Assembly (NCBI GenBank): GCA_019828595.1
Contig: JAHQRK010000017.1
Span: 248,001-312,000 of the forward strand
Direction of reading: 5' to 3'
DNA length: 64,000 bases
Source: Aphanomyces cochlioides
Taxonomy: Eukaryota > Oomycota > Saprolegniomycetes > Saprolegniales > Verrucalvaceae
A model generated the notes under the pieces. It had not been told where the DNA came from, searched no databases, and saw only the letters and a list, made by a program, of their open reading frames with translations. A program made the translations under genes and the position numbers. Positions 22,029-33,233 of this stretch are shown here, piece after piece. Within the stretch, counting starts at the first letter, position 1, and the number at the start of each line of letters is the position of its first letter.

Positions 22029-25000
22029 TCACTGCCTCTTGAGTTCAAATATGATTTGAACAGCCGTTGGGCGATCGTCGGGATTTTTAACCATACATCG
22101 CATTCCAAGTTGCTTGAACCACACAGGACACTCCCCGAACGATGGTCTCATCTCGTCATGGATCACACGGCCTGCTATTGATTCATCAGACAGAGGTTGT
22201 CCCTTGCATCCAACACATTTGCATACGGTAGGTCATGAGTGCTTAATTCGGACATGACAACACCAAACGAATAAATATCCACCGAAGTCGTATACGGTTT
22301 GAACAATAACATCTCGGGAGCCATCCAACGTAAAGTTCCGACGGCAGCAGTCATTGTATCCCCATAGATCACTTCTTTTGATGCCCCAAAGTCACTTAAC
22401 TTCGCCCCCTTCACAGAGTCCAACAAGATATTCCGTGACTTGACGTCGCGGTGGATGCGTTGTTGAACATGCAAGAAAAACAAGCCTTCAGCCACACTCA
22501 ATGCACACGCCACTTTTGATTCCCATGCAAACGACTTGACATTTGCGAGATAACTTCGAAGATCTCCCAAGTTCATGTATTCCATTACACATTGCAAATT
22601 GGTCGCATTGGTCCACGCCACACCAATCAATGACACAATGTAGGGACTCTTGAGTTGAGTGACGTACATGATTTCATCAATGAAAGCTTGAACTGCATCT
22701 GGTGTTGGCTTCGCAAGTATTTTGACGGCAACAGGTCGACCATAGAGTTGCCCGAGGTATACGACACCAGTTGATCCAGTTGCCAATTGATGATTTAGCG
22801 GTAGTAATGGAATATCGAGGCGCCAAAGATCCAAGTCTTGCCAGTCAAGATTTGCGTAGTCCAAGAAATCACTAGAACTTTCAGGTAGATTCTTCTTTCG
22901 GACAAAATAAGCAGTGGTGACAAATACTACGACTGCAACGCCGCAGCTGCACACAAACGCTAATGGGAGCAAGTTGAAAGTTTTCTTTGACTGCTCGGAA
23001 GAACTTGTGGGGACTAGTGTAGTCGGGGCTAATGTAGTTGTTGGTCTATTAAAATGTGAGCCTGTCTTCGGTGCAATCACAATAAATGGTGTAGCCGTGG
23101 TGTTCGATGAATTGGACTTGGACAAAATACTGTTCGATGAATTGGACTTGGACAAAATACTGTCGCCTGTCGGCACAGCTACTGTGTGGCTGGGCATCGT
23201 TGTTACAACCATGAGTTGAGATATAGTATTGTCGTCGGAATTCATCACTCGCAGTCGAAAGTTGAGAAGGACTTGATAGCACAGGCTTCATTGAAGGCAA
23301 ATCATAGCCCGATGGAGTTTTTTGGGGACTGGTTGTTGGTACATGTGTTGTCTCATGAAGCAACGGCTGACACCCAGACCAATTCGATAAAGTTGTGGCC
23401 ATCAATGAGCGAATTTTTGTACTCCATTCGCCAAGATCATCTGCATCAGCAGTCCAGGCAAAGCAATCTCCCTGAAGGTTTGGTTTGCTGAACGCTGCAA
23501 CGACCAGGCCCTTCGGAACGGTGAACTTGACAACGTTTTGATCCCATGGATAGATTAGTTTGTAGATCACTTCATCGGCTTGAAGAAATAATGGCGTCCA
23601 GCTCAAAAATGGTACTACTGGTGGATAGCAACCAATAAAATTCACCGAGCTGCGTTGAAGGTTGATATCGCCCGATCGCGTGACTGTGTAGGATTTGTAC
23701 GATGATCAGACCATATCGTTATACTGCACGTTCTTTTCATACGAGATGCATGTTCCTTGGAAGTTGAATTCACTGCAGAGGGTCAAAGCAATGCCACTGG
23801 GAACATCAAATTGCATTGAGTACCAAGACACCACTTCAAAGTCGCCTACATTTGGCACAACGTCTCCAAGTTTAAACATCATAGAGGGGGATCCTACTAT
23901 GTAGCTCTCAATAAAGATATAGTTGCTTGGTAAGGCCTGGGGTGGTTGGGGTGGAAGGTTTAGATTACGGACAACCCGCGTTGAACGCATGCGTAATTTC
24001 CATTCCATCTGAGGTAGACCAAAAGCTATAGTTACCAAGGAACCACGGGCGATCATACAAGACGACTGACACACCAGCTGGAATTTGAAATGCTGAACTA
24101 AATTTTGGTTTGATAAAGTGGAAGGAAATGCCAACTTGAATGTGCAAATCAACTAAGCCAACCTCAGGTTGGCATTGAACGACTTGAGAGACGTCAGCTT
24201 GAGGTTGGTTTGGCAGAGCATCACTTTCGTGTAAGACTTTGAAGGAGATCATGTTCATATCATTCAAGTTCTCATGATATGGGTAGAAGCCAGGACGAAA
24301 CAATGCGTAAGCGCCTTCAAAGTTCGGCTGGGCAAAAGTGAGAAGAACAAGGCCAGGGGGTACTTCGGCGTCAGCGAATCCAATATTAAATTTTCCCAAG
24401 AGAAAAATGATTGTGGGGACGGCTTCACCAGGCATCATGGTCAGCGTTGCGCTATTGGTATACCCACTGAGGTAAAGTGTAACGGAGTCTAGTGGCTTTG
24501 ATACGTAAGAATCGTTTTGCAGTCGCACTTGAAATGATTTGATAAAGTCAGATGCCAATGATTCGGTCCATATGACTGATTCTCCTTCGTAATTTTCGTG
24601 TCGATGTGCTTCTACAACAACATGCTCTGGAATATCCATCGACTGAATGATCCAAGGAATCATATCCGTGAGGTTTTTCACACCTTGCGTGACTGGAGCC
24701 CTCGAGAAGAGGACGTTTGGAAAGAAGAGTTTGTAGTATCTCACTACGACGTCCGTTGGATCTTGTCGGGCCATCGCAAATGCATCCTTGAGGGAGACAA
24801 CTTTGACAGAGCCAATGCCATAGATGCTATCTCTCGTGAAATTGTGCCCATAAAATTTGAGCTGGCCGCTGAGCTGAGCACCAGAGTAAACCACAAGAAC
24901 GAGTGATTTTCCAAGCGAAAGCGAGTCGAGAGTGCCTCCAAACTGTATGATCGACTCGTTTGCGGACAAAATACGATTGTAGGTGCCTGTACTCGACGTG

Positions 25001-25083
25001 ATAACGAGCTCAGCAACGTCCAACGCACGAGCAAGGACAATCAACCCAACCAGGAGCATCACTAGCGTCGTTGTGATCTTCAT
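22029..25083 (-). pseudogene. Receptor TKL kinase with crystallin-like ectodomain, broken copy
   Basis: The ATG at 25083 opens a good signal peptide (MKITTTLVMLLVGLIVLARA). The ectodomain repeats (VLVVYSGAQLSGQLKFY, EAHRHENYEGESVIW, LTFAQPNFEGAYALF, VVLYDRPWFLGNYSFW, LTLCSEFNFQGTCISY, VAAFSKPNLQGDCFAW), a membrane helix and a TKL kinase (RIHRDVKSRN, SDFGASKE) are all present. Lesions: a frameshift near 24000, an in-frame TGA at 23706-23708, a frame change in the linker near 23240, and loss of one A near 22206 (GATGCAAGGGAC where paralogues have an extra A) just before LSDESIAGRVIHD. A 30-bp tandem duplication sits at 23101-23160. It is otherwise full-length. Four independent lesions argue for a pseudogene, unless the assembly is poor here. 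Confidence 0.8.
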
Positions 25084-25252
25084 CGACGCACGCTTGGAGT
25101 CTTGATTGGTCTCGCGCACTTTCTTGACTGAACATGACACTCTTCCAAATGATGAATAAAATTGATAGGATAATAGATTAACCATTTTAGCCAATCAAAA
25201 TGCATAAACAACCATCTGTGTGGGCAAAGTGCACGTTGTCCATTGCGCGTTG
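25084..25252. promoter_or_regulatory. Former promoter region of the broken receptor kinase
   Basis: It holds opposed CCAAT boxes (ATTGG near 25098, GCCAATCA at about 25189). It is cut off upstream by the Tc1-like end at 25253. Confidence 0.4.
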
Positions 25253-25902
25253 TACAGTGGGTCACGAAAGTCTGCACCCCCTGATAGAAAATTGACGTTT
25301 ACTCAATTATCTCACAAACTAGCCAGCATATCGCGATGTGAATTGAATCGACAGAGTCCCAATGAAGTAGCACTCATAGAACTAACGCAAAGAGCGGTTT
25401 TACTCACGCCTACTACGATAGACATGAGCAAGAGTGAACAGTGCAACTGTCAAAAGTCTACACCCCCAACAGGTTTAACAACAAAAAATGAATATGTATT
25501 ACGATCTAATACTTCGTAGAACCACCTTTGGCTGCAATAACGTCCGCCAAACGATTAGGCATGGATTTGATCAACTTTCGAATGAAATCCAAAGGGATTT
25601 CATCCCACAAGCGGCAAATCCGTCGTTTCAATCCTTCCTTCGAAGTTGGCGGGCAATCACAGATCCTAAGACCTATCCACGCCCACACGTGTTCAATAGG
25701 ATTAAGGTCTGGGCTTTGTGGAGGGTGTTCAAGGGTTGTCACGGCATTTTCATCGAGAAAATTGAGAACTCCCTTTGCCTTGTGAATCGGTGCATTATCT
25801 TGTTGGAAGATAAAATCGACCGGCAAATCCAATTGGGCAAAATTGTTGGGTAATTCATCCAATAAGAGTTCAATATAATCACACGAATTCATTGTCCCAC
25901 TA
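25253..25902 (-). mobile_element. Truncated Tc1/mariner element
   Basis: The right end is CAGTGGGTCACGAAAGTCTG preceded by TA, typical of Tc1-like terminal repeats; CAAAAGTCTACACCCCC at 25450 repeats part of it. The 5' half is missing: the element stops at the start of another inverted-repeat element at 25903. Confidence 0.75.
25506..25892 (-). pseudogene. C-terminal half of a Tc1-family transposase
   Basis: 129 codons of the DDE_3 transposase end: FIFQQDNAPIHKAKGVLNFL (second Asp), LEHPPQSPDLNPIEHVWAWI (final acidic residue and signature), and a typical end IRKLIKSMPNRLADVI. The DNA-binding domain and first catalytic Asp are absent, so it cannot be active. Confidence 0.9.
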
Positions 25903-26507
25903 CAGTACTCCCCCCGAATAACGAACCCACTTAAACTTAATATACTTTATAAAATTATAGTTTACTTCAATAACACAAATATAGATTTTAGGAGTTCTTT
26001 TCACGATTTTGATTTCAATTTGTGACAACATGCCTCTCGATTGCGACTCACAATTGAGGAGAAACAACTCCTGACATTGTGGACAAATTTGAGCTGCTTC
26101 TTGATACGGCATACGAAGCCGACAAGGTAAATTTTGCCTCACTTGTGAACAAACTGCACGATGTCAGTTTGTTGCAAGCGTTAAAGTAGGCCATTGAGGC
26201 ATGGCAATGTGTTAGTCAAGACACAATAGCTAATTGTTGCCGGCATACAGGCATATTAGACAAAGAAGTTTATGAGTTGGTAGACGGTACAGTATTCGTA
26301 AGCTCTAAGAGAAGTGTGTGGTCTGTGTCGTGCGTTCTGTCTTCTGGAGGTTGCTACCCCTCCAGTTTTTCATGTAAACATAGATATTCTGACCAATCAG
26401 ATGCAAGTGTCACCCATCTATAAACCCACTTAATCTTATACTTGTGCATGACAAATACCTCTAAAATCTGATATTTTTTGGAGGTTCGTTATTCCGGGGG
26501 AGTACTG
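25903..26507. mobile_element. 605-bp inverted-repeat element (CAGTACTCCCCC ends)
   Basis: The left end CAGTACTCCCCCCGAATAAC (25903) is matched by the complement GTTATTCCGGGGGAGTACTG ending at 26507, with arms of about 25 bp. It interrupts the Tc1 transposase. The left flank ends in TA; the right flank does not repeat it. The interior has a short frame with two CxxC-like pairs (near 26030-26150, minus strand) of unknown kind. Confidence 0.65.
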
Positions 26508-26529
26508 AAACAGAGTAAATGCAGTGCTG

Positions 26530-27068
26530 TGATAATCCACAGCCGTATAGACAGTAACCGAGTCAAGTGGCTTGGATTTTGTTGGAGTGTCATTTTGCTG
26601 AAACAACTTGAGAAAAATCTATCATTAACTATTCATTCCATCATCCACGACAACCCCCTAGGTAATCTTCGGCGCGATGGACTTCTACGGCTATAGCAGC
26701 TGGAATATCCAACAACAATGGCATCATTCATGACAAATTGTTCAGACTGGGGACTCTAAAAATCTCACATTTGCTTTAAGAAATAGTTTTCGGCTTCTTA
26801 AAGTGACGGTTGCTTGAGTGCAATGCAGTACTTGGAGTTGGCCAACTCCACCCTGCGATTTGTCTGGCGCATTTGGATCCAAACATTGCATGCTGGTACG
26901 TAAACTGTGGGCCTTCGTCGATATCAATACAAGGAATTGTGGATGGAGTATCGAGTTGATAGAGCCTTCGATCTGCTGAATTGACTCGTTCACGGACAGT
27001 AAATAAACGTCAGATGCATAATTTGGCGCCACGACCATAAAAATGAGTATTGTCTTCAAAAGTGCCAT
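26530..27068 (-). pseudogene. Relic of a crystallin-receptor kinase N-terminus
   Basis: The ATG at 27068 opens a signal peptide (MALLKTILIFMVVAPNYAS) and SVNESIQQIEGSINSI, matching the SANESI..F/LEG..S segment of the paralogues. Downstream the reading frame breaks, but DNA similarity to the ectodomain continues to about 26530. No kinase part remains. Confidence 0.65.
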
Positions 27069-27590
27069 TAGAGCCTTGTAGTGATGCTACATTTGAATCA
27101 AGTCAAAGGTCGAAAATTAATGTTGCTTGTCAAATCCCCTGCCAAACAAACTACGAATCCATTGTTAATTCTGCAGGAGGAATTGTTACTCTGCACTCAC
27201 ATCGAGCGCTTTCTCCATCTCAATTGGAATTGCTGAAGTGGTGCTTTTGCAATCTGGGCAGCTGAATTTGTGTATTCCTTCGACCATCCTTAGTTAAACA
27301 AAGAATGATTGCATCAAAGGTGCTGAGAACTTGCTGCATCAAATCAAGAGCCGTGTGCCTGCAAAGCAAAATGTCAAAATATCTTCAGAAGTCTCCAAAA
27401 TGATTGGAATTCGCTACGAAAATCAACACGAAATGCACCTGAAAGAACTTACATTATTATCCTTGACTTAACTTCGCTGGAAACGCAAAGTGAACAAACC
27501 TGAGCAACGAACCATGCCCGCCACAAAACTGCTCGCAGCCAAAAAGAAGTTCTTGCATTTCAGCTTAAGAGGATCAACAGTCATGAAAGT
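27069..27590. other. Intergenic, nothing recognised
   Basis: Short overlapping frames only, between the receptor relic and the 3' end of the HAD phosphatase gene. Confidence 0.45.
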
Positions 27591-28836
27591 CTATTGGAGA
27601 CCATTTAGCACGTTCACGTCTTCGACGAAGAAATCCGGGCGCTGATATTCATCCGTGATCGTAGCCTTGTCGTCATACGTTGTCGTGCCAGACATGACAA
27701 GGAGAGTTTGGAGACCTCCACGTCGACCGAATTCAATGTCTGTGGAGAGACGATCGCCAACCTATCGTCCAAACTTATGACGAATTTGTTCTGTCGTGAT
27801 GAATACCATGCATGTTCGTGCGGGATTGAGGCCGTGAGTCGACAAAATGGTTTGAAGCAAGGCTTGATTGGGCTTGCCGATGATAGCGTCTGGTTGACGA
27901 CCAACTGCAGTGGCCAAGGCAGCAACACAAGAGCCGCCACCAGGCAAAATAGCACCGTCCGTAGGGTAGGTCGGGTCACTACATTGAAAACGTCATGGAA
28001 TTTATCAAAACAAGTTCAACTTGTTTGTGGCGTAAAACTTGCAACCTGGGTTGGTGAGGATGCAAGTTGCAGCGTACGATAGCTTGTAGTACGAAATGGC
28101 TCTAAGGTAAATGTTGCTTAGGCCCTGGACTGACCTAATTGTAGTACCGGTCGAGGCCAATTACGACAGCACCAACGTTAGGATCGACAACGAATGGATG
28201 GGGCAACGTGGTCTTGCCATTGTGGTCCAAACCAAAGTTCTCGAAACCTTGAGCCGAAACTTCAGCCGCCAATCCTTCCTACAAGCTTCGTTCAAAGCGG
28301 ATCCAAAGAGGTAAAACAGTACTTCACCAACGACGTAGACTTTGCCTTCTACATCCATCTTCTTCAAAAAAGCTGCGCAGGCCGATGCAGACCTGCCATA
28401 AGGGTGTAATATCGGGAAATTGGGGAAATAATTACGTTACAATATCGCCGACTGTGGCGGGAATGCCTTGTCCGACTGTATACACCAAAGGTTATTATTC
28501 GATCATTTTGTCGAGAGGTTACCCAGTTTGTTGACGTAAGTGTCGCGTGATTTGGTCGAATTGTTTGTCTACAGAATGCAACATCAAACGATCAAGTCGC
28601 AATCGTGCGTCATACCACAAAGACAACCTTCTTGCCTCGACTTCGGAGAAGTGCAATCGCTTCTTTGGCTCCCTGAATTGCCGCATTGCCACGCCACAAG
28701 ACTACAGATTCAAATCGTTGTCAAGAGATAGCCATTGGTTTCCTGTTGTACCTCCATCGCAGTCAAACAAGAAGGCATCAATTTGGCTAAGCCAGGTGTC
28801 AAAGTTCGTGGAGCTCAAATGCGGGACGTTCGCCAT
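27591..28836 (-). CDS. Phosphoglycolate-phosphatase-like HAD enzyme
   Basis: About 294 residues are spread over roughly nine exons with introns of 40-50 nt. From the ATG at 28836: MANVPHLSSTNFDTW, HAD motif I in AFLFDCDGVLW (split by an intron after the Gly), LLRSRGKKVVFVTNNSTKSR (motif II), a C2-type cap segment (GKVYVVGE, DHNGKTTLPHPFVVDP, VIGLDRAISYYKLSYA), GKPNQALL (motif III Lys) and VGDRLSTDIEFGRRGG (motif IV). All catalytic positions are present, and joining these exons gives one clean frame to the stop at 27591. The family hydrolyses 2-phosphoglycolate or related small phosphates in the cytosol. A dead copy lies at 37513-38745. Confidence 0.88.
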
Positions 28837-29020
28837 GTTTCTCCAGCTAGTCAATCGTGGAATGAATCGACTTCCCCGCGTGACCCGACAAGTGAATACA
28901 TATACCGATGTGGATTGATCGATGAGACATTCCACGACCAAGGACGACACCATGTATGTAAAGTTACCTTATTTTTAAAAACATGCTTTCATATCTAATA
29001 TAATTCCCATATTGAAATGA

Positions 29021-29050
29021 AATGATTCCTATTTTTAAATAGGAATCATT
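29021..29050. repeat. 30-bp palindrome
   Basis: AATGATTCCTATTT (29021-29034) and its exact complement (29037-29050) with a 2-nt centre. It lies in the divergent intergenic region. Confidence 0.9.
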
Positions 29051-29230
29051 GAAACCATCAAGGGCAGAATGATTTTTTATTTTAAACTATTTTAAAATTT
29101 ATGTGTTTGAAATTTATGATAAAATAAGTTGTTTTCTTTGTGTAATTTGTAAACAGTATTTTAAATGATATTTAAAACTCATTTAGAAATATTTTAGATT
29201 GACTATGTCATTTCTTCTGTCTCAGTCATA

Positions 29231-29245
29231 CGGATAATTATCCGG
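29231..29245. promoter_or_regulatory. Double TATCCGG palindrome upstream of the SET gene
   Basis: CGGATAATTATCCGG lies 44 bp before the SET-gene ATG. It is two inverted TATCCGG half-sites and matches the motif at the PNO1 and 40.6-kb promoters. Confidence 0.55.
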
Positions 29246-29288
29246 TCATGAACGAGTGGAAAGGCGCCAAACGTGTCATTTCGAAAAG

Positions 29289-30662
29289 ATGCCTCAGTTG
29301 CCAGAGACGATCCAAGTGCGTCTTGATGCGGAGAAAGGACGAGGACTATTCGCAACGCAAGGGATTGAACTAAACTCGGTTATCTTTCAAGATGAAGCGC
29401 CGATTGCTATTGGATCGATGGATGTACCACCAACAGCGTGCTGTGTCTGTAAACGGTTTGTAGGATCGATCCAGCTGCAATTGCACGTTTTGGCGGAAAA
29501 GATAGACATGACGGAATACGAAACCAAGGCCGCACAAAAAGCAATGGAACCTTTTCCAAACATGACTTCCAATCCGTCGCTACCAAATGCTCCAGCTCCA
29601 TCACCTGGATATGTGACGTATTTTTCGCCTTCGTCATCAGCATCGATTGTGTGCTCCAAGCTGTGCTTTGATATTGTTCATGTGCAAGCAAAACATGTTT
29701 TTGGACCTGAACTTCGCTTGCTCCTTTTACCATTTGGCGTCGATCATCTCGTGCTCGTTGCTGCACTGATTGGTACCACATTGTACAGGCTTACGCAACA
29801 ATCAATTTTGGACTGGGATGCAGCCGTTGCCGATATAATGAGTCTCCATGCAGTAAAGAATACCTCTCTTGGAGATGAACCATTCCAAGCAGTGATGTCA
29901 TACTTTCCACCTGAGACACCGGTACTCAAATATTTGAATGAGCACATGACTCGCTCGATGTTCGAAACATTTCTTGGTGTTATCCAAGCCAATGCAGTTG
30001 GCGTCGATATCCCTTCTCCAATCTCGAGATACTTTGCTTCGTGTGACGAAAACCCTGACATGAAAGAAAAGGTTGTCAAAGATGTGTCAGTATTAGTCGA
30101 GTCAACGCTTCAAGTTTTGTGTGCAGATGAAGAGAGCGAGGGGGAAGACGAAAACGAGGATGACGATAACGAGGATGAGGATGATAGTGATGAAGACAGT
30201 GATGACAACGAAAGTGGAAATGAAGACAACAATGACGATAACGCTGAGGGTGCAAGGAAAAAGAGAGCTCACGTCGAAACAGTTTCGAGCAATGGCAATG
30301 ATGACGAGATTATTACTTTTACGTGGCAACGAGATGGCGCCGAAGCCCTTAAGTTTACGTCTGATGTGTTCCCTGATTCCACAGGCATGGCACTTTTCCC
30401 GACGTTTTCAATGCTAAATCACTCCTGTGATCCAAATTGCGCTATAGCCTACGTTGGCGACTCAGCATCGATCACTGTTTTTGCTACCAGACCAATTGCC
30501 TCGGGTGAAGAGCTTACAATTTCTTACATCGATCACAATCAAGCTGTTGATGAGCGTCAAGATGAGCTGAAATCTCGCTATGGTTTCACGTGTGTGTGTG
30601 CAAGATGTTCTTCATCTCAGAAAAGTAAAAGAAAGCGATCAGACAAGTCAAGCGCGGCGTAA
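29289..30662 (+). CDS. SMYD-like SET-domain protein methyltransferase
   Basis: This is a single exon of 457 residues from the first ATG at 29289. The SET domain is split: an N-terminal part (RLDAEKGRGLFATQGIELN) and a C-terminal part (FPTFSMLNHSCDPNCAIAY, SGEELTISYIDHNQ), with a post-SET cysteine cluster (YGFTCVCARC). A CCVC pair at about residues 50-53 sits where a MYND finger would be, but no complete MYND is visible. Between the halves is a long acidic insert (about residues 278-325, nearly all Asp/Glu/Asn). A basic tail (KSKRKRSDK) may be a nuclear signal. The NHSCDPN and GEE..SYI motifs needed for SAM binding and catalysis are intact. The substrate is unknown. It is not closely related to the transposon-borne SET gene at 17712. 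Confidence 0.9.
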   Translation: MPQLPETIQVRLDAEKGRGLFATQGIELNSVIFQDEAPIAIGSMDVPPTACCVCKRFVGSIQLQLHVLAEKIDMTEYETKAAQKAMEPFPNMTSNPSLPNAPAPSPGYVTYFSPSSSASIVCSKLCFDIVHVQAKHVFGPELRLLLLPFGVDHLVLVAALIGTTLYRLTQQSILDWDAAVADIMSLHAVKNTSLGDEPFQAVMSYFPPETPVLKYLNEHMTRSMFETFLGVIQANAVGVDIPSPISRYFASCDENPDMKEKVVKDVSVLVESTLQVLCADEESEGEDENEDDDNEDEDDSDEDSDDNESGNEDNNDDNAEGARKKRAHVETVSSNGNDDEIITFTWQRDGAEALKFTSDVFPDSTGMALFPTFSMLNHSCDPNCAIAYVGDSASITVFATRPIASGEELTISYIDHNQAVDERQDELKSRYGFTCVCARCSSSQKSKRKRSDKSSAA

Positions 30663-30672
30663 TAAATAATCT

Positions 30673-31650
30673 CTAAAAAAGGCCAGCATTGACAAGCCAC
30701 CCTGGGTCATGCTCAGCAAAATATGTCGCCAGTCGCATCAGTTCGTCGTGATCTGAGCTGTCCTCGTCATCAATTTGTTCGTCTTGTGGGTCAATCGCTG
30801 AAAGGAGTGTGTTTATTCTCCTCCTAGCTGACCTTTTGGCTCGTGGATTGTTGATTGATAGAAGATGATAAACGTGACGCAGCTCTTGAACGAAATGATC
30901 TTGGTTCGACTCGATTGGCTCGCGATCGCTTTCTTCCCCCGGATCAAAAGCTGCATCATTTGAATCACACATTTCAGTATCTTTCTTGGCAGATTGCTGG
31001 ACGAATTCAAGTCTGTTGGCTAGCACTTGTCCAAGCTGCCCTTGAACTTCGGTGGGAAGAACATCAAGGCAAGTCGCTAATACTGCAGCTGCTTCCGTCT
31101 TTGAGCATTTATGTGGCAATCGCTGCATGACAAGTTCGTTCCACTGTTTTGCCATGTCTTCCAACCCGACATTTGGTAATTCCTTTGGTTGAGGTGGCGA
31201 TGGTACTTCAACATACATGGCATGGTCAAGGGAGTTCATCTCAGGGTCGAAATCAACGTAGACAGCATTTAACAATGTGTCCATGACTGCATCCGCAATT
31301 GGCATTGCGGGAAGCATCCGATGTAATGTCTGTTTACTGCGTCATGCATGAAGATTTCAGACTTTGATTACCTGTGCGACAATGTCGAGAGCAATGGCAG
31401 TCTGTGTGCGCTGTGGGAGCTCTGTCTTGTTGATAAATTGGTTGTACAGAGCATCGACGTGGTTGGGAGACGAGCTGATGAATGTGTGAACCCTTTGACG
31501 TGAGCATGTTGCCTACCTTGTTGCTTGATCCAGGACTTGCGACCATTTGTGTAGTGTTGCGTGGATGAAATTTTCCTCTGGTGTGACCTTGGACATGCGT
31601 TTCCTCGCTCTCAGAGGAGGAGCCTCGACCCGGCATGAGGTCGAGTTCAT
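30673..31650 (-). CDS. Conserved-looking hypothetical protein
   Basis: Three exons are joined by introns of about 42 nt (near 31495-31537 and 31335-31377). An ATG at 31650 gives MNSTSCRVEAPPLRARKRMS; the alternative MSKVTPEENF starts inside it. The protein is mostly helical, with KWSQVLDQATSSSPNHVDAL, TQTAIALDIVAQTLHRML, an acidic patch (EESDREPIESNQD) and an acidic C-terminus. I recognise no domain. It is tail-to-tail with the SET gene, with only 10 bp between the stops. Confidence 0.65.
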
Positions 31651-32081
31651 TGTCCCCGACGAGGTTACGCGCGTGTAACTGGGCTAAGTGTGAACAAGGA
31701 AACGCTCGAAACTCCTTCCACGGTTTCACCATTGTCTGGAGCAAAGAAATGCACGCCATCATGCATAATCAATCATTGACGACACATTGGTCTACCGTCT
31801 ACCGCTCCTATCTTACAATGGAATATGGATTCGGCTTTGAACTCCGATTTAACTCTCGGATTATTGTACCGAGAGCGAAGCCAACACACTGTCCTCCTGC
31901 TTGCCTGCCATTTTTTGCCAATGCCTCGTCTACAATTAGCCGGTGACGCAGTCTTCAGGCCAAGTGTCAAATCAATTTAGTCTCGTTGCAGGTGCAGTGA
32001 TTGTATTGATGTTCAGTACATGACCATAGAAGCTTTGTGGTACTCAAAACCAACGTGTAATAGTGATGAAAATTTGAATTT

Positions 32082-32115
32082 CCAAGTGATGAAAATTTGA
32101 ATTTTCATCACTTGG
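32082..32115. repeat. Perfect 34-bp palindrome
   Basis: CCAAGTGATGAAAATT (32082-32097), TG, then the exact complement (32100-32115). Another direct copy of TAGTGATGAAAATTTGAATT lies just upstream at about 32061. Confidence 0.95.
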
Positions 32116-32657
32116 GATTGTTTTCAGGCAAGTTTTCACTCCCACGTCCAAAACATGAAAATGCTGTGTTTACTTGGAGAAGTTTGCTTTGGCAGGCAGT
32201 CCTACGATGCATTCAACAAATCATCTCTACAATTTGAAATGGTGCCTAGCAGTGTACTTTGACAATAATGTTCAACATTATCTAGGGCAAAGATTGAGAT
32301 GAAATACAAGCTACGCAAACTACTTTAGATTCGACCACAATAGCCTTACGACACCGACACAATTTTGTTATTCATCCTTCCGTTGCTACTGGTGTAATTG
32401 GTCTCAATATCACAAGCTCTAACACATTGTGCCTGTCATTCCTCATAATTCTACGCTTGATGTTCTACACCAGAATCATGTTGTATTACGTATTGCCTTT
32501 CCTATACAACGAACCTAGTTATCGACAACCTGTTCCGTCTGCTTGTTGTGGCGCTTGTATTTCATCTCATCTAGTTCTGACCTCTTCCTCTTTCTGGCGT
32601 CGACCTGGTCAGGCACGCATTGCCTTCTTCGCAGTTGCACCTCTCATGATACAGAAC

Positions 32658-32692
32658 TTGGACACTAAATACAAGAAGTAATTAGTGTCCAA
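32658..32692. repeat. Hairpin with 11-bp arms
   Basis: TTGGACACTAA (32658-32668) and TTAGTGTCCAA (32682-32692) are exact complements around a 13-nt loop. Its role is unknown. Confidence 0.8.
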
Positions 32693-33233
32693 GGTTTCGC
32701 TCAGTCCCTCAGAAAGAGTGCCTTCTCCAATCAAGAGGTTGGGCTCGTTAGCCCACGATGATGTTGCACGGGGCTAAATGTGAATATGGAAACATTTTGT
32801 GGATGTTATTGTCGATTCATTCTTCCGGTCTCACCCTGCATACTCCTAAGTGTTACGTTGCTCACAGGTTTGTTTTGTGCAGAAAGAGCGGTCTATTCTC
32901 ACATTTACCTGAAGCTGCCAGATATATTCTGCGCTTCCATTGCGTCAAACGCAGCTAATCGTTTTCTACCCACCGTGATTGCTCGATTAAATTGTGAGCT
33001 GAGGAATCGAGACTTCTTGGAGTTCCCAGATCACACCAGCAAGTTTCCCGCTTGATCATTCAATTCGCGCCATTTTTTCCATGTGGGTTCTTGCTACCAC
33101 ATGGGGAAAAATCGGCCACAACTTGTCGGGTAAAATGACCAAAATCCAAACTCCATCATTGGCCATTGGCCGTGCACTTTTTTTTCAAACCCATTCACGG
33201 TTGGATTGTGCCATTACACCTTTTTACCTTCAA

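Larger units (their letters stand above)
28837..29288. other. Divergent intergenic region
   Basis: Very AT-rich from about 28970 to 29220, between two divergent gene starts. It holds the two palindromes listed separately. Confidence 0.6.
31651..33233. other. Long intergenic region with palindromes, no gene recognised
   Basis: Open frames around 32427-33055 are short and overlap in all frames without a domain; one (AERAVYSHIYLKLPDIFCAS) looks protein-like and may be a decayed coding fragment. Palindromes at 32082 and 32658 are listed separately. Confidence 0.45.

Noticed and set aside
30102..30329. Hydrophobic minus-strand frame rich in Val and Ile
   Set aside because: It is the antisense of the acidic insert of the SET-domain gene.
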